Assembly (NCBI GenBank): GCA_028673005.1
Contig: CM054116.1
Location: 37,420,854 to 37,484,853, forward strand
DNA from: Tanypteryx hageni
Lineage: Eukaryota > Arthropoda > Insecta > Odonata > Petaluridae
Length of the DNA stretch: 64,000 nucleotides
Direction of reading: 5' to 3'
Shown: positions 33,800 to 47,414 of the stretch, one piece after another
How the letters are laid out: each line of letters begins with the position of its first letter
How positions within the stretch are numbered: the stretch's first letter is position 1
The notes under the pieces: model-generated
Database searches by the model: none
The model's input: the letters and a program-made list of their open reading frames with translations, nothing else
What the model was told of the DNA's origin: nothing
Program-made: the position numbers and the translations under genes

Positions 33800-34150
33800 G
33801 ACAAAAACAGTACGTCAATTTAAGTTAGTTTTGAGATCTTATATTTGGAGAGAAATGGCCGGTTTGATGTGGTTGTTATTCAGTCGTATTCAATTATGTC
33901 ATTCAATGAATTTTATCACGCTCGGTAGCGTTCCAGTTAGAGCAATATAAACTTTTTCATTTACTTATCACTTTATAAGTCAAATTTCATTAACAGATTA
34001 GAGAAATTTCTGAATGTTATCGTTTAATTTTAAGTATAGACGAAGAACAAATTCTGAGAAACATAGAGGAGATTTAAAAAATGAAAATTTTGAAGTTTCT
34101 AAACGAATAATCTAACTTATCATATGGCTGTTATTTAATATACGTATAAT
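33800..34150. other. AT-rich non-coding DNA
   Basis: Nothing recognised. Confidence 0.45.
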
Positions 34151-34157
34151 ATCTAGT

Positions 34158-35610
34158 CTAATTGCCCGTCAAGTGTGACGGGTATGCGTGAATTAAGTAT
34201 TAAGTTAAAATAAAATTGAAATAAAAAATTAATGAAACCAACTTTTATATGCACTAAAACGTAAACAATAAATATAAAAGTCACATAATTGAGTGTTCCA
34301 GAGAGTAAAAATAGTTTTGGGCGAGTATAAATTGTATGACAAAGAAATACATTACGCTATACAATTCTTATTTGACCAAAACTAATTTTAATTTATAGAA
34401 TGTTTAAGATAGTCTCTCTCTATCTCTCTCTATCATAATTTATTTTATTTTATTTTCCATTATTATAATTACTATGTATCCTGTATAAGAGGAAAAGCGA
34501 AATAATAAGTTATAATGTATGAAGAATCAATAGAAATTTACTTCAAATATTTGGAAAAATTATAAGTTATTTAAAACTTATAGGATCTAACTTAATAATT
34601 GAATTATTTTATTAACTCATTTTAAGGCGTAAAAACAGTATAACACCTGAATGAAGAGCCAATTTACCATTAAAGGAAAATGTGAAGTAACTTACAATGA
34701 ATTAAATACTTGTATGAACTGCAATGAGTTTTAACTATATTTTAAGATCTCACATTTCTGTTAACTGCAGTCGATTTGATTTTTTTTTTCAGAAAATTGG
34801 CTTTATTTAAAGAAATTTAAATGTCATAAAATGTTATTTTTCAATCTTGTTAGAAATTCGGTTCGAAGTATTTGCTTTATTATCATTTAAAGAAATCTAT
34901 TTCTCATAATGAGAGATAAAAACTACAAAATCTCCAGTATTTACGCGAAATTCTAAGAAATACAATCGATAAGAAAAATTCTACGATAAAAATTAGAATT
35001 TTCGTTCCTTTCTTCAGAAAATAGTGCAAAACTCGCTCTGATATTACAATTCTAAGATATTTTAACGTGCAAGATAAAATTACCCTGCACGATGGATTTC
35101 CGATTTTCCATGCAAATCAAATGGGAAAGATAGTTCCTGGAATCGAACTCGGGACTTCAATCTTAGCAACAAAAACTATTCTCGGGAGCTCGGCCCATGT
35201 AGCAAGAGATTTCCACCAAGTTTCATGAAAATCGGTGTATAGGTTCAAAAGATAATAGGAGGGGACGGGCGGACGGGCAGATGGACAGACAGACAGACAG
35301 ACAAACACAACGACAAAACTATAAGCCCATTTCCATTCTGGAAAGTAGGCTAATAAAAATTATCCCATAGAGTCGAACCCGGATCTTTTTTGAAGATTTT
35401 TTCGTAAATGGCTTTTTCTATAATTATCAAACATTCCTACCAAATTTCAATCTTGTACATAGTAGGAAGATTTGTCAAAACATGTTAAAAATATCGCGAT
35501 CGAGCTTCAGATTTCACTCGATACGAATCAAAGCAACGCTCCGGCGAACGGACCAGCCAACAGATGGAGACACAGACCAACGGGCAGAATAAGGATATTA
35601 TACATATAAT
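34158..35610. repeat. dispersed repeat, copy 2, ending in SINE/LINE-tail-like sequence
   Basis: Collinear with blocks of 7719-9210 (same order, similar total length). This copy additionally shows a tRNA-like patch and a stretch reading CCAAGTTTCATGAAAATCGGT followed by GGACGGGCGG and (CAGA)n. That arrangement is common near the ends of arthropod SINEs and LINEs. A (TCTC/TATC)n stretch lies near 34410. No coding frame is recognised. Confidence 0.5.
35112..35330 (-). repeat. tRNA-like SINE remnant with adjoining (TGTC)n
   Basis: On the minus strand a B-box-like GAGTTCGATTCC (35127-35138) is preceded by GGCCGAGCTCCCGAGA (about 35181-35196), resembling the tRNA D-arm. Next to it (upstream on minus) is the TCTGTCTGTCTGTC microsatellite (35283-35306). 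A separate B-box-like GGGTTCGACTC lies at 35372-35382. No full cloverleaf can be drawn. Confidence 0.4.
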
Positions 35611-35754
35611 TCCATTATCCTTAAACTACAGTTATGCCAGATCGTACATGAGGAGGAGAAATTATCAATCGATAAGGCCGTCGAAACCATCAACGCTGCG
35701 TTTTTGACTCCGCTTACCAGAATGGTTTTTTTGGCTCATTTCGTCAACCGGCGA

Positions 35755-36760
35755 GGGGAGTAAGAGAAGAGAGGGAGAGAAACAACTACGCCTCCTCTTT
35801 AAAGTGGTCGGATGTGGTTACGGAGCATTGAACAGCATGCGCGGGTTAAAGAGAGAATGAGAGAGAGAGAGAAGAGTGCCGGAGAAGGAAAGAGAAAATT
35901 AAAACAACGCGGCGCGTCGGCGGCTTTTGATTCCCTTCACCCACCCACCTCCTTTTTTTCTCTCTCTCCCTTTTTTATACTCCCTCCGTTTTCTCCTCCT
36001 CCTTGCGGTTGGCGCGTTGGCACGCGGCTGCTATGGAGTCGTTAAAAGAGCCTTCAGGAAGGGGTGCCTGCGTCTCTTCGGCGTCTCCCGCTACTTCCCC
36101 TTCTGCTGTTTTCCTCCTCCCCCTATCCTTCCCGCACCCAGGCTTTGCTTCCATCTCTTTCCCCCATCCTACCTCTTGCCGGAGCTTAAACTTTCATTAG
36201 CGGAATGAGAGACGCACACCCCCTTTTCCCTTGCTCTTCAACTCCCCTCTCCCTCCTCCCATTCCCTCTCCTAGCGACGTCTTTTCTTTCTCCCTCCCAC
36301 CTCTCTCTCTCTCTCTTTCGCTCTATCCGTTTCTCTCTACCTCTGCCAACGATCTCCAACATTCAATTATCCAAAAACTTATACCCCTCCCCTATCACTC
36401 TCCCTTTCGCCTCCCCTCTCCTCCTCGCCTCGCCACTTCCTCTTTTATGTCGACTTAGCCGACGACGGCGGTGGCGGGGCGTCGTCTCACAGCGGCGTTC
36501 AGGCCTCACGCAGTTTGGCAGCGACGCTGCTTAAAAGACGTCGAAAGGGAAGGGGAGGAAAAGGAGGAGGGTTGAAATGAGAGACAGAGAGCGAAACTGG
36601 TTTAGAAGACAATGGCGTGGTGAGAGAGGTGGGGTAAAAAAGGGAAAGCGGTTGATGGGTCGTTGGCGGAGTGGCAGCTAGAGGGCGTCTCGGAGGCAGA
36701 TAGCGGGGAAGACGCGTGTTTGTGGGAAGATAGGAAAGGAAGGGTGCTGGAGGGAGGGAT
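35755..36760. repeat. purine, then pyrimidine, then purine island
   Basis: + strand purine-rich at 35755-35920, pyrimidine-rich at 35930-36430 (with a GC-rich mixed insert at 36000-36080) and purine-rich at 36540-36760. A GC-rich transition at 36450-36530 contains GACGGCGGTGGCGGGGCGTCG. Ser/Pro/Leu/Phe frames here are artefacts. Confidence 0.65.
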
Positions 36761-36761
36761 T

Positions 36762-36783
36762 GGTTGATTGATTGATTGATTTG
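36762..36783. repeat. (TTGA)n microsatellite
   Basis: Four to five tandem TTGA units directly after the purine island. Confidence 0.85.
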
Positions 36784-36789
36784 ACCCTT

Positions 36790-37370
36790 TACTGACGAAG
36801 TTGGGCTAACACGTTCCTCACTTCCTTTTAAATTCGAATCTTGCTTTAAAACAAATACATGAGGACAACATCAGGGTGAACAGGGAAACATGCCATAATA
36901 CATGGGCAGAGAGAGTTGATAACCGGGAAGTTGTATTTCTTCCTAAAATTTTTAACCTGACCAACTATTCATCGCACTACCTCTCAGATACCCATTGCGC
37001 GTAGGCCGGAGGTAATCAGAAGGTCGTAAAAAAGAACCCACAGTATATTGGCATTGCATAACAGAACTTTAAATTGAGAAAAACCTGCGATATCGAAGAG
37101 GAGAATAAAATTCTGAAAAAAAATATATAATATAAAAAAGTATGCTCAACTTAAACAAAGATATAGCGCAATAAATAAAAAAACGGATATGTTATGCAGG
37201 TCGAACTATCATCCTACATATTAACAATAGTTAGACGAGGGAAAATCAGGGATTTAGCCGGGAAAAGTGAGGTATAACAGGTAAATTTCCGAAATATTTT
37301 TATCAGACAGCAAAAGAGTCGTTCTTTACGGCGTCAATGTTTCTCGCTACAGATAGTTCTCGGTTCATAT
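36790..37370. other. AT-rich non-coding DNA
   Basis: Nothing recognised. Confidence 0.45.
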
Positions 37371-37379
37371 TAGCGTTGA

Positions 37380-37760
37380 GGCAAGAAATTTAGCTACAGA
37401 TAAATAGAAATAAAGAAGCATGGGCGGGGATAGAACGAGCAGAAACGGTGGAGGAAGAGAATAAAGGAGGAGGAATAAAAGGTCGTAGATAGTGAGGATT
37501 GGGACGGAATGAAAGAGGGTTAAAAGAGGAGATCGAGAGGGAAGAATAAAAGACTGTGGAGAGGACTCATGGGAAGGAGATAAAGAAATTGAGGTCGAAG
37601 TTTTTCGATGAGGTCGACGACGCGGGGGCGTATGAGGGTGAAAAGGGAGAAACATTCGACGAAGGGACGCCGGATGGAGGAACGGCTAAACTGGAGACGA
37701 AAGAATTGATGAACAGGAGAGAACCAGAGTAGAGGAAGGGCGTGGGAAACGCGACCGAGT
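37380..37760 (+). repeat. purine-rich island
   Basis: GGAGGAAGAG-type + strand. Several opposing frames are low-complexity. Confidence 0.65.
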
Positions 37761-37769
37761 TCCACTCAC

Positions 37770-39180
37770 GGTTTGTGTTCGTCGTTCGTGTTTCCCTTGT
37801 GCAGGTAAATACGAGCAATTTCGAATATTTGTCGTTAAATATTTACGGTTCAGGACCGGAGAAATCCATTACACTCTTGTTTTGCCAGGGCTGAAAAATA
37901 ATTCTTCCGGCTCTACTCTGTATGTATTTTGTGAATAGAGCATAATTGTGAATAGCCTAGCCATTAAAATAATTCATCCTTATTCAGCCAGCGCCGAGAA
38001 AAATTCATGTTATTTGATAGTATTGCTGGTAAACTCTATCGTTTTTTCGCTTAATTCTCTATTGGGGTGAAATATTTCGAAATTTCATCGAGCGAAGTTC
38101 TAAATTAAAATTTTATTCATTTAGTTGTCACTTGTTTTTTTGCGCATCATTTTTCACAAATTTCATTTATTTTCAATTAAATTTTTTATCATTTCAGAAT
38201 TCATAAAAAGCATTTATTATTGAAATGCGCTGCAACGAGCCTTTAATATATTCAATAGGAATTCTTTGCTCGGTGGATTTTATTTTTACTCACAGATGAT
38301 TTGAGTAATTTTAGCTCACACAGAAAAGAGCTTTACACATTCGAGATTATAAATCAACGTCCAAGAGAACTTATTTTTTGATAGTTGACCTATTTTGAAT
38401 TAAATTTAAATTGAGCATTAAACTCGTTCCGTCAGTAATCCTTGTATTTCCTGTGAAAAGCAAAAAATTGTGTTTGCATAACGTCTAGGACAGGGCCCCT
38501 CAACCCGGCGCCCTTCATAAATACCTTGATGCCCACTACTAGGGCTATGGCAAGTCATTTGGTGGGGAGGTACAATAAGATAGTACAGAAGAAGTACAAA
38601 TTTAATTATCTCATTAAAAATTTCAAGATTCACCTTTATTATTAATAAATTTTGTGTTCAAATCAAAATATTTTTGTTTGAAAATAAAAAAAGAATCTAA
38701 CCCATTTCTTTTAGCTTTATTTTTCTGTGTTCCCTCAATTGGCGCCCGTAATCCTTCTCTGAATTTGAAAATGTGCTTTCAAGGCTGAAGAGGTTGCAGG
38801 CCTCTGGTCTACGTATTAGGTTCACGTAGGCCGACAATACCCTGCCTCCTTGGAGAAGAAAATGTGATTTTTCCACTCGGTCTTTTTCTCTCTCCCCCCC
38901 CCATCTGGTCGCTTCTGCCGCTAGGGTTTGACCCCCGTTCAACCCTCCGGGCACTCTTGCAGGTGGTAGTAGTCGGTGACGTTTATTGGGCCAGCGGCAC
39001 TGGGAAACTCAACTCACTTCGCGTGGGAAACTTCCGAAGCGGAAAAGTAAAACCAGATAACTTCATTTACGTCTCTCGGAGGCAATCATCGAGAAAATAA
39101 TGACTTTCCCTTCGGAACGGATGGAAGCCACTTTTTCTTCTTCCTCTCTCTCTATTTTTCTCTAGGGCGTTTCGGAGATG
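37770..39180. other. non-coding DNA, AT-rich to mixed
   Basis: No element that I can name. CAGGGCCCCTCAACCCGGCGCCC at 38491-38513 resembles a hAT-like terminus, but no partner end was found. A CT-rich patch lies at 39136-39165. Confidence 0.4.
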
Positions 39181-39189
39181 GAAATATTA

Positions 39190-39590
39190 GCTGCTAGCAA
39201 AAAGTAAGAGAGTGAGTGAGAGAGAGCGAGGACATTCTATGGGGATCACGGATTTTTCGCGATATTTCAGCTTCGAAAAAGCTTCATTCTTCACAGCAAT
39301 TGAGCTCGTGAAGGAAACCTTTGAGATTTTATATGAGGGTTAGGCAAGGGGAAAAGGGTGTGTTTGAGAGAAAGAGAGGCAAGGAGAGAAAGAAAGAGGG
39401 AAAGGAAAGGAAGGAGAGAGGTAAAAGGGAACGAGGGCAAAGAGGAAGTGGCGTAGGAAGTTAGAAATACGAGAACTGGAGAGAAAATGGAGAGAGAGAG
39501 AGAGAAACAAGGAAGAGGAGAGATTGGAGGAGACGTTTGACTGAAATAAATGGAGGAGGAAATTTAAGGCAGCCTTACAGTTCCTCTCTG
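39190..39590 (+). repeat. purine-rich island
   Basis: GAGAGAGAG and GGAAAGG-type + strand sequence with GAGA runs at 39209-39230 and 39491-39506. No gene. Confidence 0.65.
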
Positions 39591-39599
39591 GATTATGTG

Positions 39600-40820
39600 C
39601 TACGCGCGGAATTTTCATCACCCAGTTTTTCGAAATTGGCCACTGAATGGAAGAGGATAAATAGAAGAGGTGAGCGGAATGGATTATTTTTGGGGCAGGA
39701 GGAAGATTGAAGCAGGCATTCGGCCGAAGTTATTGGATGAGGGAAGTTTCGAAAACTTATGGGCGTCTCACAAATGGAAATCTTTTTGAGAAACGCGGCT
39801 TTTCTCTCCGAAAAGGTCACGATGAATACAGATGGCGGACTTTTTTTTAAGCGTTTTGTGCGAATTTGTGCGAAACGAGAATGGAAATTAAACCGTTTAC
39901 AGTGGCCAGTGGATGCGAGTGGCGCTCGTTAAAAATTAGGTACTCTCAAAATTAAATTACTGAGCTGAACATTGGACTGGAATGCAACAATCAATGAAGA
40001 TGACTCCTATTTTCGTTTAACAGTTGAAAAAACCAGGCGAGTGTTTCATATGTATAACAACCGTTCTCAAGTAATTCGTTTTAAATAGAGTCAATCGCTG
40101 ATATTTTAATATGAACTCTTGACGACTTTCTACGAAAGACGGATGCTTTATATTGAAAATGCTAATCTGCTATTTTTATCTGGTTTATCGATACGGTAGT
40201 TTACTTTATTGCCAATTTTCACCGATGCTTGTAATTATCTCTGTTACGAATAATCAAGGAAACGAAGGAATTCAAAGTAATGAATGGCTGTTGGTCTAGT
40301 TATAGATTAGATAAGTTAGAGGTTATACTATTCCATAAGAAAGGATCTTCTAAGGTAAAATTTAGAAATAATATATTTGGTCTTGTTAGGATAAATTTAG
40401 CGTAGTAAGTTGTTGCACGGATGTGAAAAATACAGCATAACCTCATTTAAAGATTACATTTGGCAAAAAAACATACACACTATGAGAAGTCAATATTCCA
40501 ACGTTGGTACTCGTTGTGTTTTACAATCTCAAGTCACGCAAAGTTTGGGATGCCTAAATAAAAAAACAAATGCTGTATTTCCCTTGGGAAATAATTGGCC
40601 TGACTTCTTATGTTCTTATAACTTTTCATAAATATGGCAACATATCGCGTTTCCGCTACATTGTTGTGAAATAAGTCCGTTGCAGCTGAAACTTATTCTT
40701 TGTCGAAAGAAATTAATATTGTGGTGTATAAAAAAACGAAACATAAACAAACACAAGACATGTTGTGAAAATAGGGCAAAGAAATTGCTTCCGCTCGCAT
40801 ATTTTTTTATACCGGCAAAT
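39600..40820. other. AT-rich non-coding DNA
   Basis: Nothing recognised; a frame at 40410-40631 shows no motif. Confidence 0.45.
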
Positions 40821-40829
40821 AAGAATCCT

Positions 40830-41870
40830 TAAAACGGAGAAGTGCAAAAATAAAGTAGGGAGAGGAATATAAACGGAAACGCGCAGGATATTTGAAAGTG
40901 GAAAGGAAAAAAGAAAGAAAACTTCGGCCAGAAAGACGAGAGAGAGAGATAGAGAGAAAGGAACGACGTTGGCGAGGAAATTTCAAGGTCGGGAGAAAAT
41001 AGGGAGCGTCCGAATAAAAAGAACAAAGGCGGAGGCGGGAGGAGGAGTATGCAAAATATGGGGAGGGAGAGGTAGAGAGAGGGAAAGGGGGAGAGGGAAG
41101 AGGGAGGGAGGTCGACGAAAATTGAATCGGGCTTGAGTGAGGAGGGAGCGGCCACTCGCGCACACAATAAAAAGGACAAGTTTTGATGCCGACGATGGAA
41201 AAAGAAAGAATAAAAATGACATGGAAAGACTCGAAGGAAACGTTGAGGTAGGGCTTTTGTTGAGTGCAAAAAAATGGTAATTTAAAGAGCGGAGGCGGTT
41301 TTCAAGGTGAGGGCGATAGTGGAAGGAGGAAAGGAAGGAAGGAAGGGAGTTGGGGAGAGAGAGAGAGAGCGGAATGAAAAAATAGAGAGGGGGGGATTAG
41401 AGAGGGTGAAGGGGAAAGGGGTAAGGGAGGGAGGTCGGAAGAAGGGAGGGGAGGGGGTCGTAAGAGTAAAGGAAGAGGAGATGGCTTTAGAAAAACAAGG
41501 GGACGTCGGCTGGGTTTTGGGGAGGGGGGAGATTTGGGGAGTCAGAGAGGGAGACGTTGAAGAAAGGGAAGGGGGTAGGAGATACGGTTTTGTCATTGGT
41601 TGGAACGCGACGACGGCTTAGGGCCGTGAGACAGGAAAGCATTAGGGGATGAAAGGGGAATAAAAGTGGGTCCTTGTTTCCATGTAAAGGGACATATAAT
41701 TCATAAAATGCTTAGGGCAGAGGGGGAGGAGGTGGGTGGGTGCGGAAAAGTCCTAAGATGAGGGAGAGAAAGAGGGGAGGCGGCGGAACGAAAGGGAGCG
41801 CGGAGAGGAGGATACAGGGAGAGGAGGGAGAGGTTGGAAAAGGGAGATAATTCCTTTTGTATTTTTTATC
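40830..41870 (+). repeat. long purine-rich island with G-quadruplex motif
   Basis: About 1 kb of A/G-dominated + strand. At 41404-41427 four G runs (3, 4, 4, 3) with loops of 4, 3 and 3 meet the standard G-quadruplex spacing, and more G runs continue to 41460 and at 41514-41530. Minus-strand frames up to 146 codons are Ser/Pro/Leu/Phe artefacts. Confidence 0.75.
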
Positions 41871-41879
41871 CTCTTGCCC

Positions 41880-43200
41880 GCCTTGAAACCTCTACCTTGC
41901 CAAGTGTTAAAGGGGGACTCCATTATTAATGGCTGACGCAGCCTTAGTGCTCTCGCATTTCGACGTAAATGCGCTCATTCCGACGATTAGCGGAATAACT
42001 CGAGCGTATTTTAAAAATCAGTCTTTACTGTGGTTCAAATGACGTGACTCGAAGTTGGATTTGTTTTAGGAAGTGTCTCCCTGCCACTTTCACTAGCTAA
42101 GGACATTTTTATTACTGGCTCCTCATCAGACATCCGGTTCGATGTGGTTGATATTTTAAAATTGAATTAGTGTACTAACTGATTGAATAAGACACCTTTC
42201 CACTTCTTAAGTTACGAGCTTAAGCTGAATTCTCCAATCGTTATCCAGAATTTGGGTTACAAAATGAGTCTCAAAGTACTGGCAGATTCCGTCAAAATAT
42301 ATTTTACCGTAGCTAAAACACAAACTCATTTTTATTTCTGAATATCAAAGAAAATATGTAGCCAATTTGTGTGTCATGAGTACCGATTACATTCATCTTA
42401 AAATAACGCGTTAGCATGATCTTTGATTCTTCTGAATTCGCTCTTTTTCTATATCTATTTCTTCACAATATGACTGTAAAATTCTTGCTAGGATTCTACG
42501 GTAATTTTGAAATATTTTTCCTTTAGAACATCCCTCTCCTCTTAATCACTCTCACTCGTCATTTTGATGACTGTCTTTTACTCTCGCTACAATTTCATCT
42601 TGAGTGTACAACTCACGTAATAACATACATTTATAACCATGTTCATCGTTTTATAGAAGAATTCTGCCTTTTAATGCCTATCATGAAAGTCCAAAATTAA
42701 AAGGGTCGTGAAATAAACGAAATCGCGCCATGCCGATAGCGATTCTATGAAATCTAGCGTTACGAGAGACACTTATTTTCCTCTTTCGACAACTTCCTCT
42801 CCCTCGAATCTTCTAGTTTTTCGACATGAGCGCGTATTATCTTGACTAGCAATAAATTAATAATTCACCGCAATCTCCTATACCCCTGAGCTCGCCCTTT
42901 TCATTATCTCCAAAGGAATGTTATAACTAAAAAAAACGCACACGATTACCTGATCCGAGAGCACGCGATGAAAAATGGAACGGTCGCTCCCATTCTTTTC
43001 TCTCCCTCTTCATGCCTTTATACCGTTTCCCTATCCCTTCCATCCCAACCCAAAAAACGCAAAGGACATACCCTCAACCGTTAACATCAAAGTTTTAAAA
43101 TTCACTCCGGCGTAGAATCAGACAGATGAACACTTGAGAAGATTTGGGTATTAACGCTGAATATTTTATCCCCCACGTGTCGGCGGATACACGCGCTTTG
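41880..43200. other. non-coding DNA, mixed then AT-rich
   Basis: 41880-42070 is balanced, CpG-containing and repeat-free (CCATTATTAATGG at 41921). The rest is AT-rich. No gene seen. Confidence 0.4.
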
Positions 43201-43204
43201 GCCG

Positions 43205-44060
43205 GGAGGAGGAGGAGAGTAGAAAGGATCCGGAAGAGAAGCGAGAGGACGAGAGAGAGAGAGAGAGAGGTGGAAAACACCATAATGCATAAGGGGATCT
43301 AGCGAGGAGGAAAATTTCCCGATTTACATCCCACCTCTCTGCTCTCCTCTTTCGATCTCGCTCTTCTTCCCACTCGCAATTACTTATTCCCCCTTTTCCA
43401 TCGATTTATCATCCTCTCTCCTCTCCATTCCTCCCTGGCCGTCTTCTTTCTCATCTTTCCTTCCCTCTTTTTCTCCCGCCTTCTTCCTATTATAATTTAA
43501 TTTATCTTTCATCTTCCCTTCCTTCCATTCCGACAAGTTTCATCTCCGCCTTCTTAGAGGTTCCTTTCCTCTCCCGTTCCTTATATTTCCTTTTTCCCCG
43601 TGGCTGCAGAACCGCGGGCGATAAGACTGCTAGGTCTCTCCCCCCTTCCATTTCGTTTCTGCCTCCCCGCTCTTCCTCGCTGCGAATTATTTTCATTTCT
43701 CCCTCTCACTTTCCGTAACATCTCCTTCTTTACTTCACCGTCCGTCCTTCCTCCTTTAACCGCCCAATCCCGTCATCCTCCTCCATTCCGTAAAATCCCT
43801 TATATATATATATTTTTTTCCTTCCCCTTTTCCGCTAATGACTTTCCTTCCCCTTTCTCTCTCCCTCCCCTTTCCTTCTCCTCCCCCTTTTTGGTAACTT
43901 AGAGAGCATGGCGGACCACCCTTTAGTGTCTACTTTATTGGAATAATAAAGAAAAGCTTTTTTCTTCTTCCTGCGTGTCTCCGCCTCCTCATCTTCTCTA
44001 ACTCTTACCCCTCTTCGCATTCCTTCCTTCAGGACCATTTAGACTCCCTCCTATTTCTTT
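43205..44060. repeat. purine island switching to pyrimidine island
   Basis: + strand purine-rich at 43205-43275 with a (GA)n run at 43252-43269, then pyrimidine-rich from 43330 to about 44060 with CTCC/TTCC words and a short (TA)n at 43801-43812. Frames are artefacts. Confidence 0.65.
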
Positions 44061-44069
44061 TTTTCCCAA

Positions 44070-46640
44070 TCTACTCTTTCCGAATCAGAAAACAACCTCC
44101 GAGAACTATTCCGCCTTTCACTTTTTACGTTTCGAAATCCTAGTCGATTGGTTTCGGGCCGTTTCCTTTGAATTAATGATTTTTATTAACCCGCCCAGTT
44201 ACGTCAGGTGTTTTTTTATTTGATGGAGATAAAGGATTAGTCGAGTTTCCTTGTGGTTGGGATTATTTTACATTTAGTGGCTGCCCCTGGCCATTTTTTG
44301 CGGAAAAAATAATGCTTCTATAAAAATCATTCCGTATATTCCTTGAAATGCTTGTATCTGTTGAATTTTTCGTGCTGGTCTACAAAAGGTGATGCGTTAT
44401 TTTTCGGCGGTATTTTTATAATTATATTGTAGTTTTAATTTTTCCTGCATTTCTTTTTCTATGTTAATAGGTATGTTAATATTATACGGAACACACAACA
44501 TGTGACGGCGTACATGATCAATAATGGTATTGTATCTCTATTTTAATTGCTCTTCTTTTGTATGTAGAAAGTATCTGTATTGATTATATCTAATTTGCTC
44601 GTAAAGCTGCACGATGTGTTAAGCATACAATTATAAATTATGACTTTTTCAGTGTTCGAATGTACTAAATTTTACATTCAAATGAAAATACATTCATCAT
44701 ATTGGGATATTTAAATTTTAAATATAATACCTTATTTAGCTAATAATAAAACTAAATTTTTTGCAGTTTTATTAGTTAAACAATTCTAAATAACAAATCT
44801 GGAAAGACGATGACGCTTCATGAAATACATTATGGAAAATATAATTAACCCTATATCAATTATCGAAATATTGCTTAGAGTTTTAAAAACGTTAAAAGAT
44901 TTTCTACAACTTTAGAATTTCATTCATTCGACTGAAAGAACCTGCCTTAACATTGTGTAAAATTTTCATAATCCATTCAAAAATTTTGGTCATATTTCAA
45001 AAAGAATTTCTTACAGTTTTACTATTTTTCGAAATTTTGATAGGAAGATAAGCTAAATATTTTCTATTTATGTTTTCTCATAATCGAGGAGAGGACGGGT
45101 AATAAACAAAGAAAGAACAAATTTAAAGTATTTCATGACTTTCATAAGAATTTCTAGGGGTGCGCTTAAAAACTTTTCTGCGTTGGGTATAAGTTCAAGA
45201 TGAAAATTGAAGTTATTAACTTTTCCGATCTATGCATTCTAAATCAAAAAGACTTATTGCTTGAAATAAAAACACTGCATAAACTATCGGATTTTAGAAC
45301 CTTAATCAGAAAATTTGGACACATTAGAGGAATAAGTTCTATCACTGCGCTTTTTATGAAATTGCACATCCGTTAGAGTAATAACTCGGATGAGGAAGAA
45401 AATTTCAACAATTTGAAAGTTTAAATGTTGATCTTTTCATCAAGACATTAATGCTAATTATTTTGCTCCAGTTTTTACATGCTATGTATTTTATAACGTT
45501 AAAAAATAAAATGCAAAAAGTTTTCTTATATCTTACGTGAAATAAAATCTCCGCAAAAATGTTATCATAAAAATATCCTGGTTTTCTATAAATAAAATGT
45601 TAAGATATTTATTTATATCTACCACAAAGTTCTCTGTTATTTCGCTTTGCTAAAATTTTACTCATTTGGATCTGTCTAAAGAAATTTTCATCCACATTAC
45701 CTAAAGAATATGAATGAGCAAATGGACACAATATCTTTCATATCGCTTTATTTTATTTGGATCAATGAGTTTTCGTTCTTTTGAAAGTATAAAGGCTATT
45801 GATAACATTCTCGGAATTCGATAAAAAGGTTTTCCAAGAACTTTACAAATAACTCTTACAATAATGATAAGATTTTTCGACTTGATGCAATCGATAGAGC
45901 ACATCATCTCCGTTGGGCTGTTAACTCATACAAGATAGCGAGTTCGACAGGTGAATGGGAAATGTTCAATTAATTAATGCAATTATCTACTGATGACCAC
46001 GCTTTGAAGTTTTCTAAATTTCGTTATATAGCCTAGAAAGCCAAATTATGCCGATTCACGGGTGAAAATCTTTTGCACGTATTTCATTTTGGTTTTATAA
46101 AATTTTTGCAATTTATTTGGTGGCTCAGAGACAAAGTTGCGCTGTCCAGATAAGATTCGTCGTCTTATGAAATATTTCGTAATATTGAAAACTCTTTAAG
46201 AACATTCAGTGATATCTAGTAAATTTTTCTTAAAATATCTATTCACACAAACATTTACATTTTATATATTATGTATCTAGACTTGTAGGCACGATTTTTT
46301 AAATTTACGGTTTACATCTATTTAGAGAGTCGATAAGAAGCACACCAAAATCAATCTGCCATTTCGCTCACGTAATTCGGGTCAGAATCATTTCTTCTAT
46401 TTTAAAACTCGTCCATCGGTCACCCTGGGAAAATCGAACGACCCCTCATTTCTTATCTGCGCCGCTCTAATCTTTGTAAGTGGGCTGGCAGTCGCCGCCC
46501 CTTTTGACTCGGCACCTTTGTTGCTACGTCCATCCGCGCTTTATTAATTCACTTTGCCCATCAATCATCATCACGCGCCAGTGTCCTTCCAGTTCATCAC
46601 ACGGCGGAGACGACATAAATGGGACTTCACACGCCAGCGA
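44070..46640. other. long AT-rich non-coding stretch
   Basis: No repeats or reading frames of note. A minus-strand frame at 45701-45907 (68 codons) has no motif. Confidence 0.5.
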
Positions 46641-46659
46641 ACTGCGACGGAGAATACCT

Positions 46660-47410
46660 TTCAGAGAAATCTTTTCTTCTTCTCCTCCGCTCCCTTTTTA
46701 TTTTCCGCTACTCTCTTGATATCAACTTACCGCCATTTTTCCGTCTCCTTGGCCTCTTCTCACCGAACGCGTTTTATTCCGCACTCGCATCCTTCTCTCT
46801 CTCTCTCTCCCTCTCGCCTCTTCCTTCTTTTCCTACTCGCTCTTCCCGCTTCTTCTCTGCTATCTCCTCTCTTTTCTTCTTCCCTGGTATCTCCTCCCTC
46901 TACCTCTCTCTCTCTCTCCATCTCTCTCTATCTACCCATCTCTCCCTCTCACACCCTTAACCTGAAGCCACTCGGTGTCTCCCTCGTACCCATCTCTTGC
47001 GGCACCCAATCTAGCAAAGGGACTGTCCTCCTCTATGAGCGCCTTGCCCCCCTAGGCCACACGCCCTACATCACCACCTCCCAAACTTCCTCCTCCTTGC
47101 CCTCAGCCTTCCTTTTTTTCCACCCACCTCCACTCCCTTTTGCCCGTCGTATCACATTCCGCTTCAAATACCCTTCCCCTTCTTTTTTCCCTTTACCATT
47201 CCTCTCGGGCCATCCGGTATCACACCCCTTCCTCATATCCCTCCCTTCCCCTCCTCACCTCTCTCTCCCACTTCACTCTCTCGCCTCCTCCCAAAGGTCG
47301 CTCTCCTGCCATCCCGTTTCGTCCTCCCCCCCGCCCCAAGCCCCTGGACCTTCGACTCCTTCCTCCCTACATCAAACACCCAATCTTCTTCCACACTCCT
47401 TTGCAATTCC
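46660..47410 (-). repeat. long pyrimidine-rich island
   Basis: CT-dominated + strand with (CT)n runs at 46794-46812 and 46898-46930. The 306-codon + frame across it is Ser/Pro/Leu/Phe-rich, overlaps two other long frames and shows no domain. It is the longest open frame in the window and is an artefact of composition. Confidence 0.7.
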
Positions 47411-47414
47411 GACC

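Noticed and set aside
35121..35215. Functional tRNA gene on -
   Set aside because: Only box A/B-like words are present; no acceptor stem or anticodon arm can be drawn. It is better explained as a SINE remnant.
38491..38513. Possible hAT terminus CAGGGCCCCTCAACC
   Set aside because: No matching inverted end or 8-bp duplication could be found within reach.
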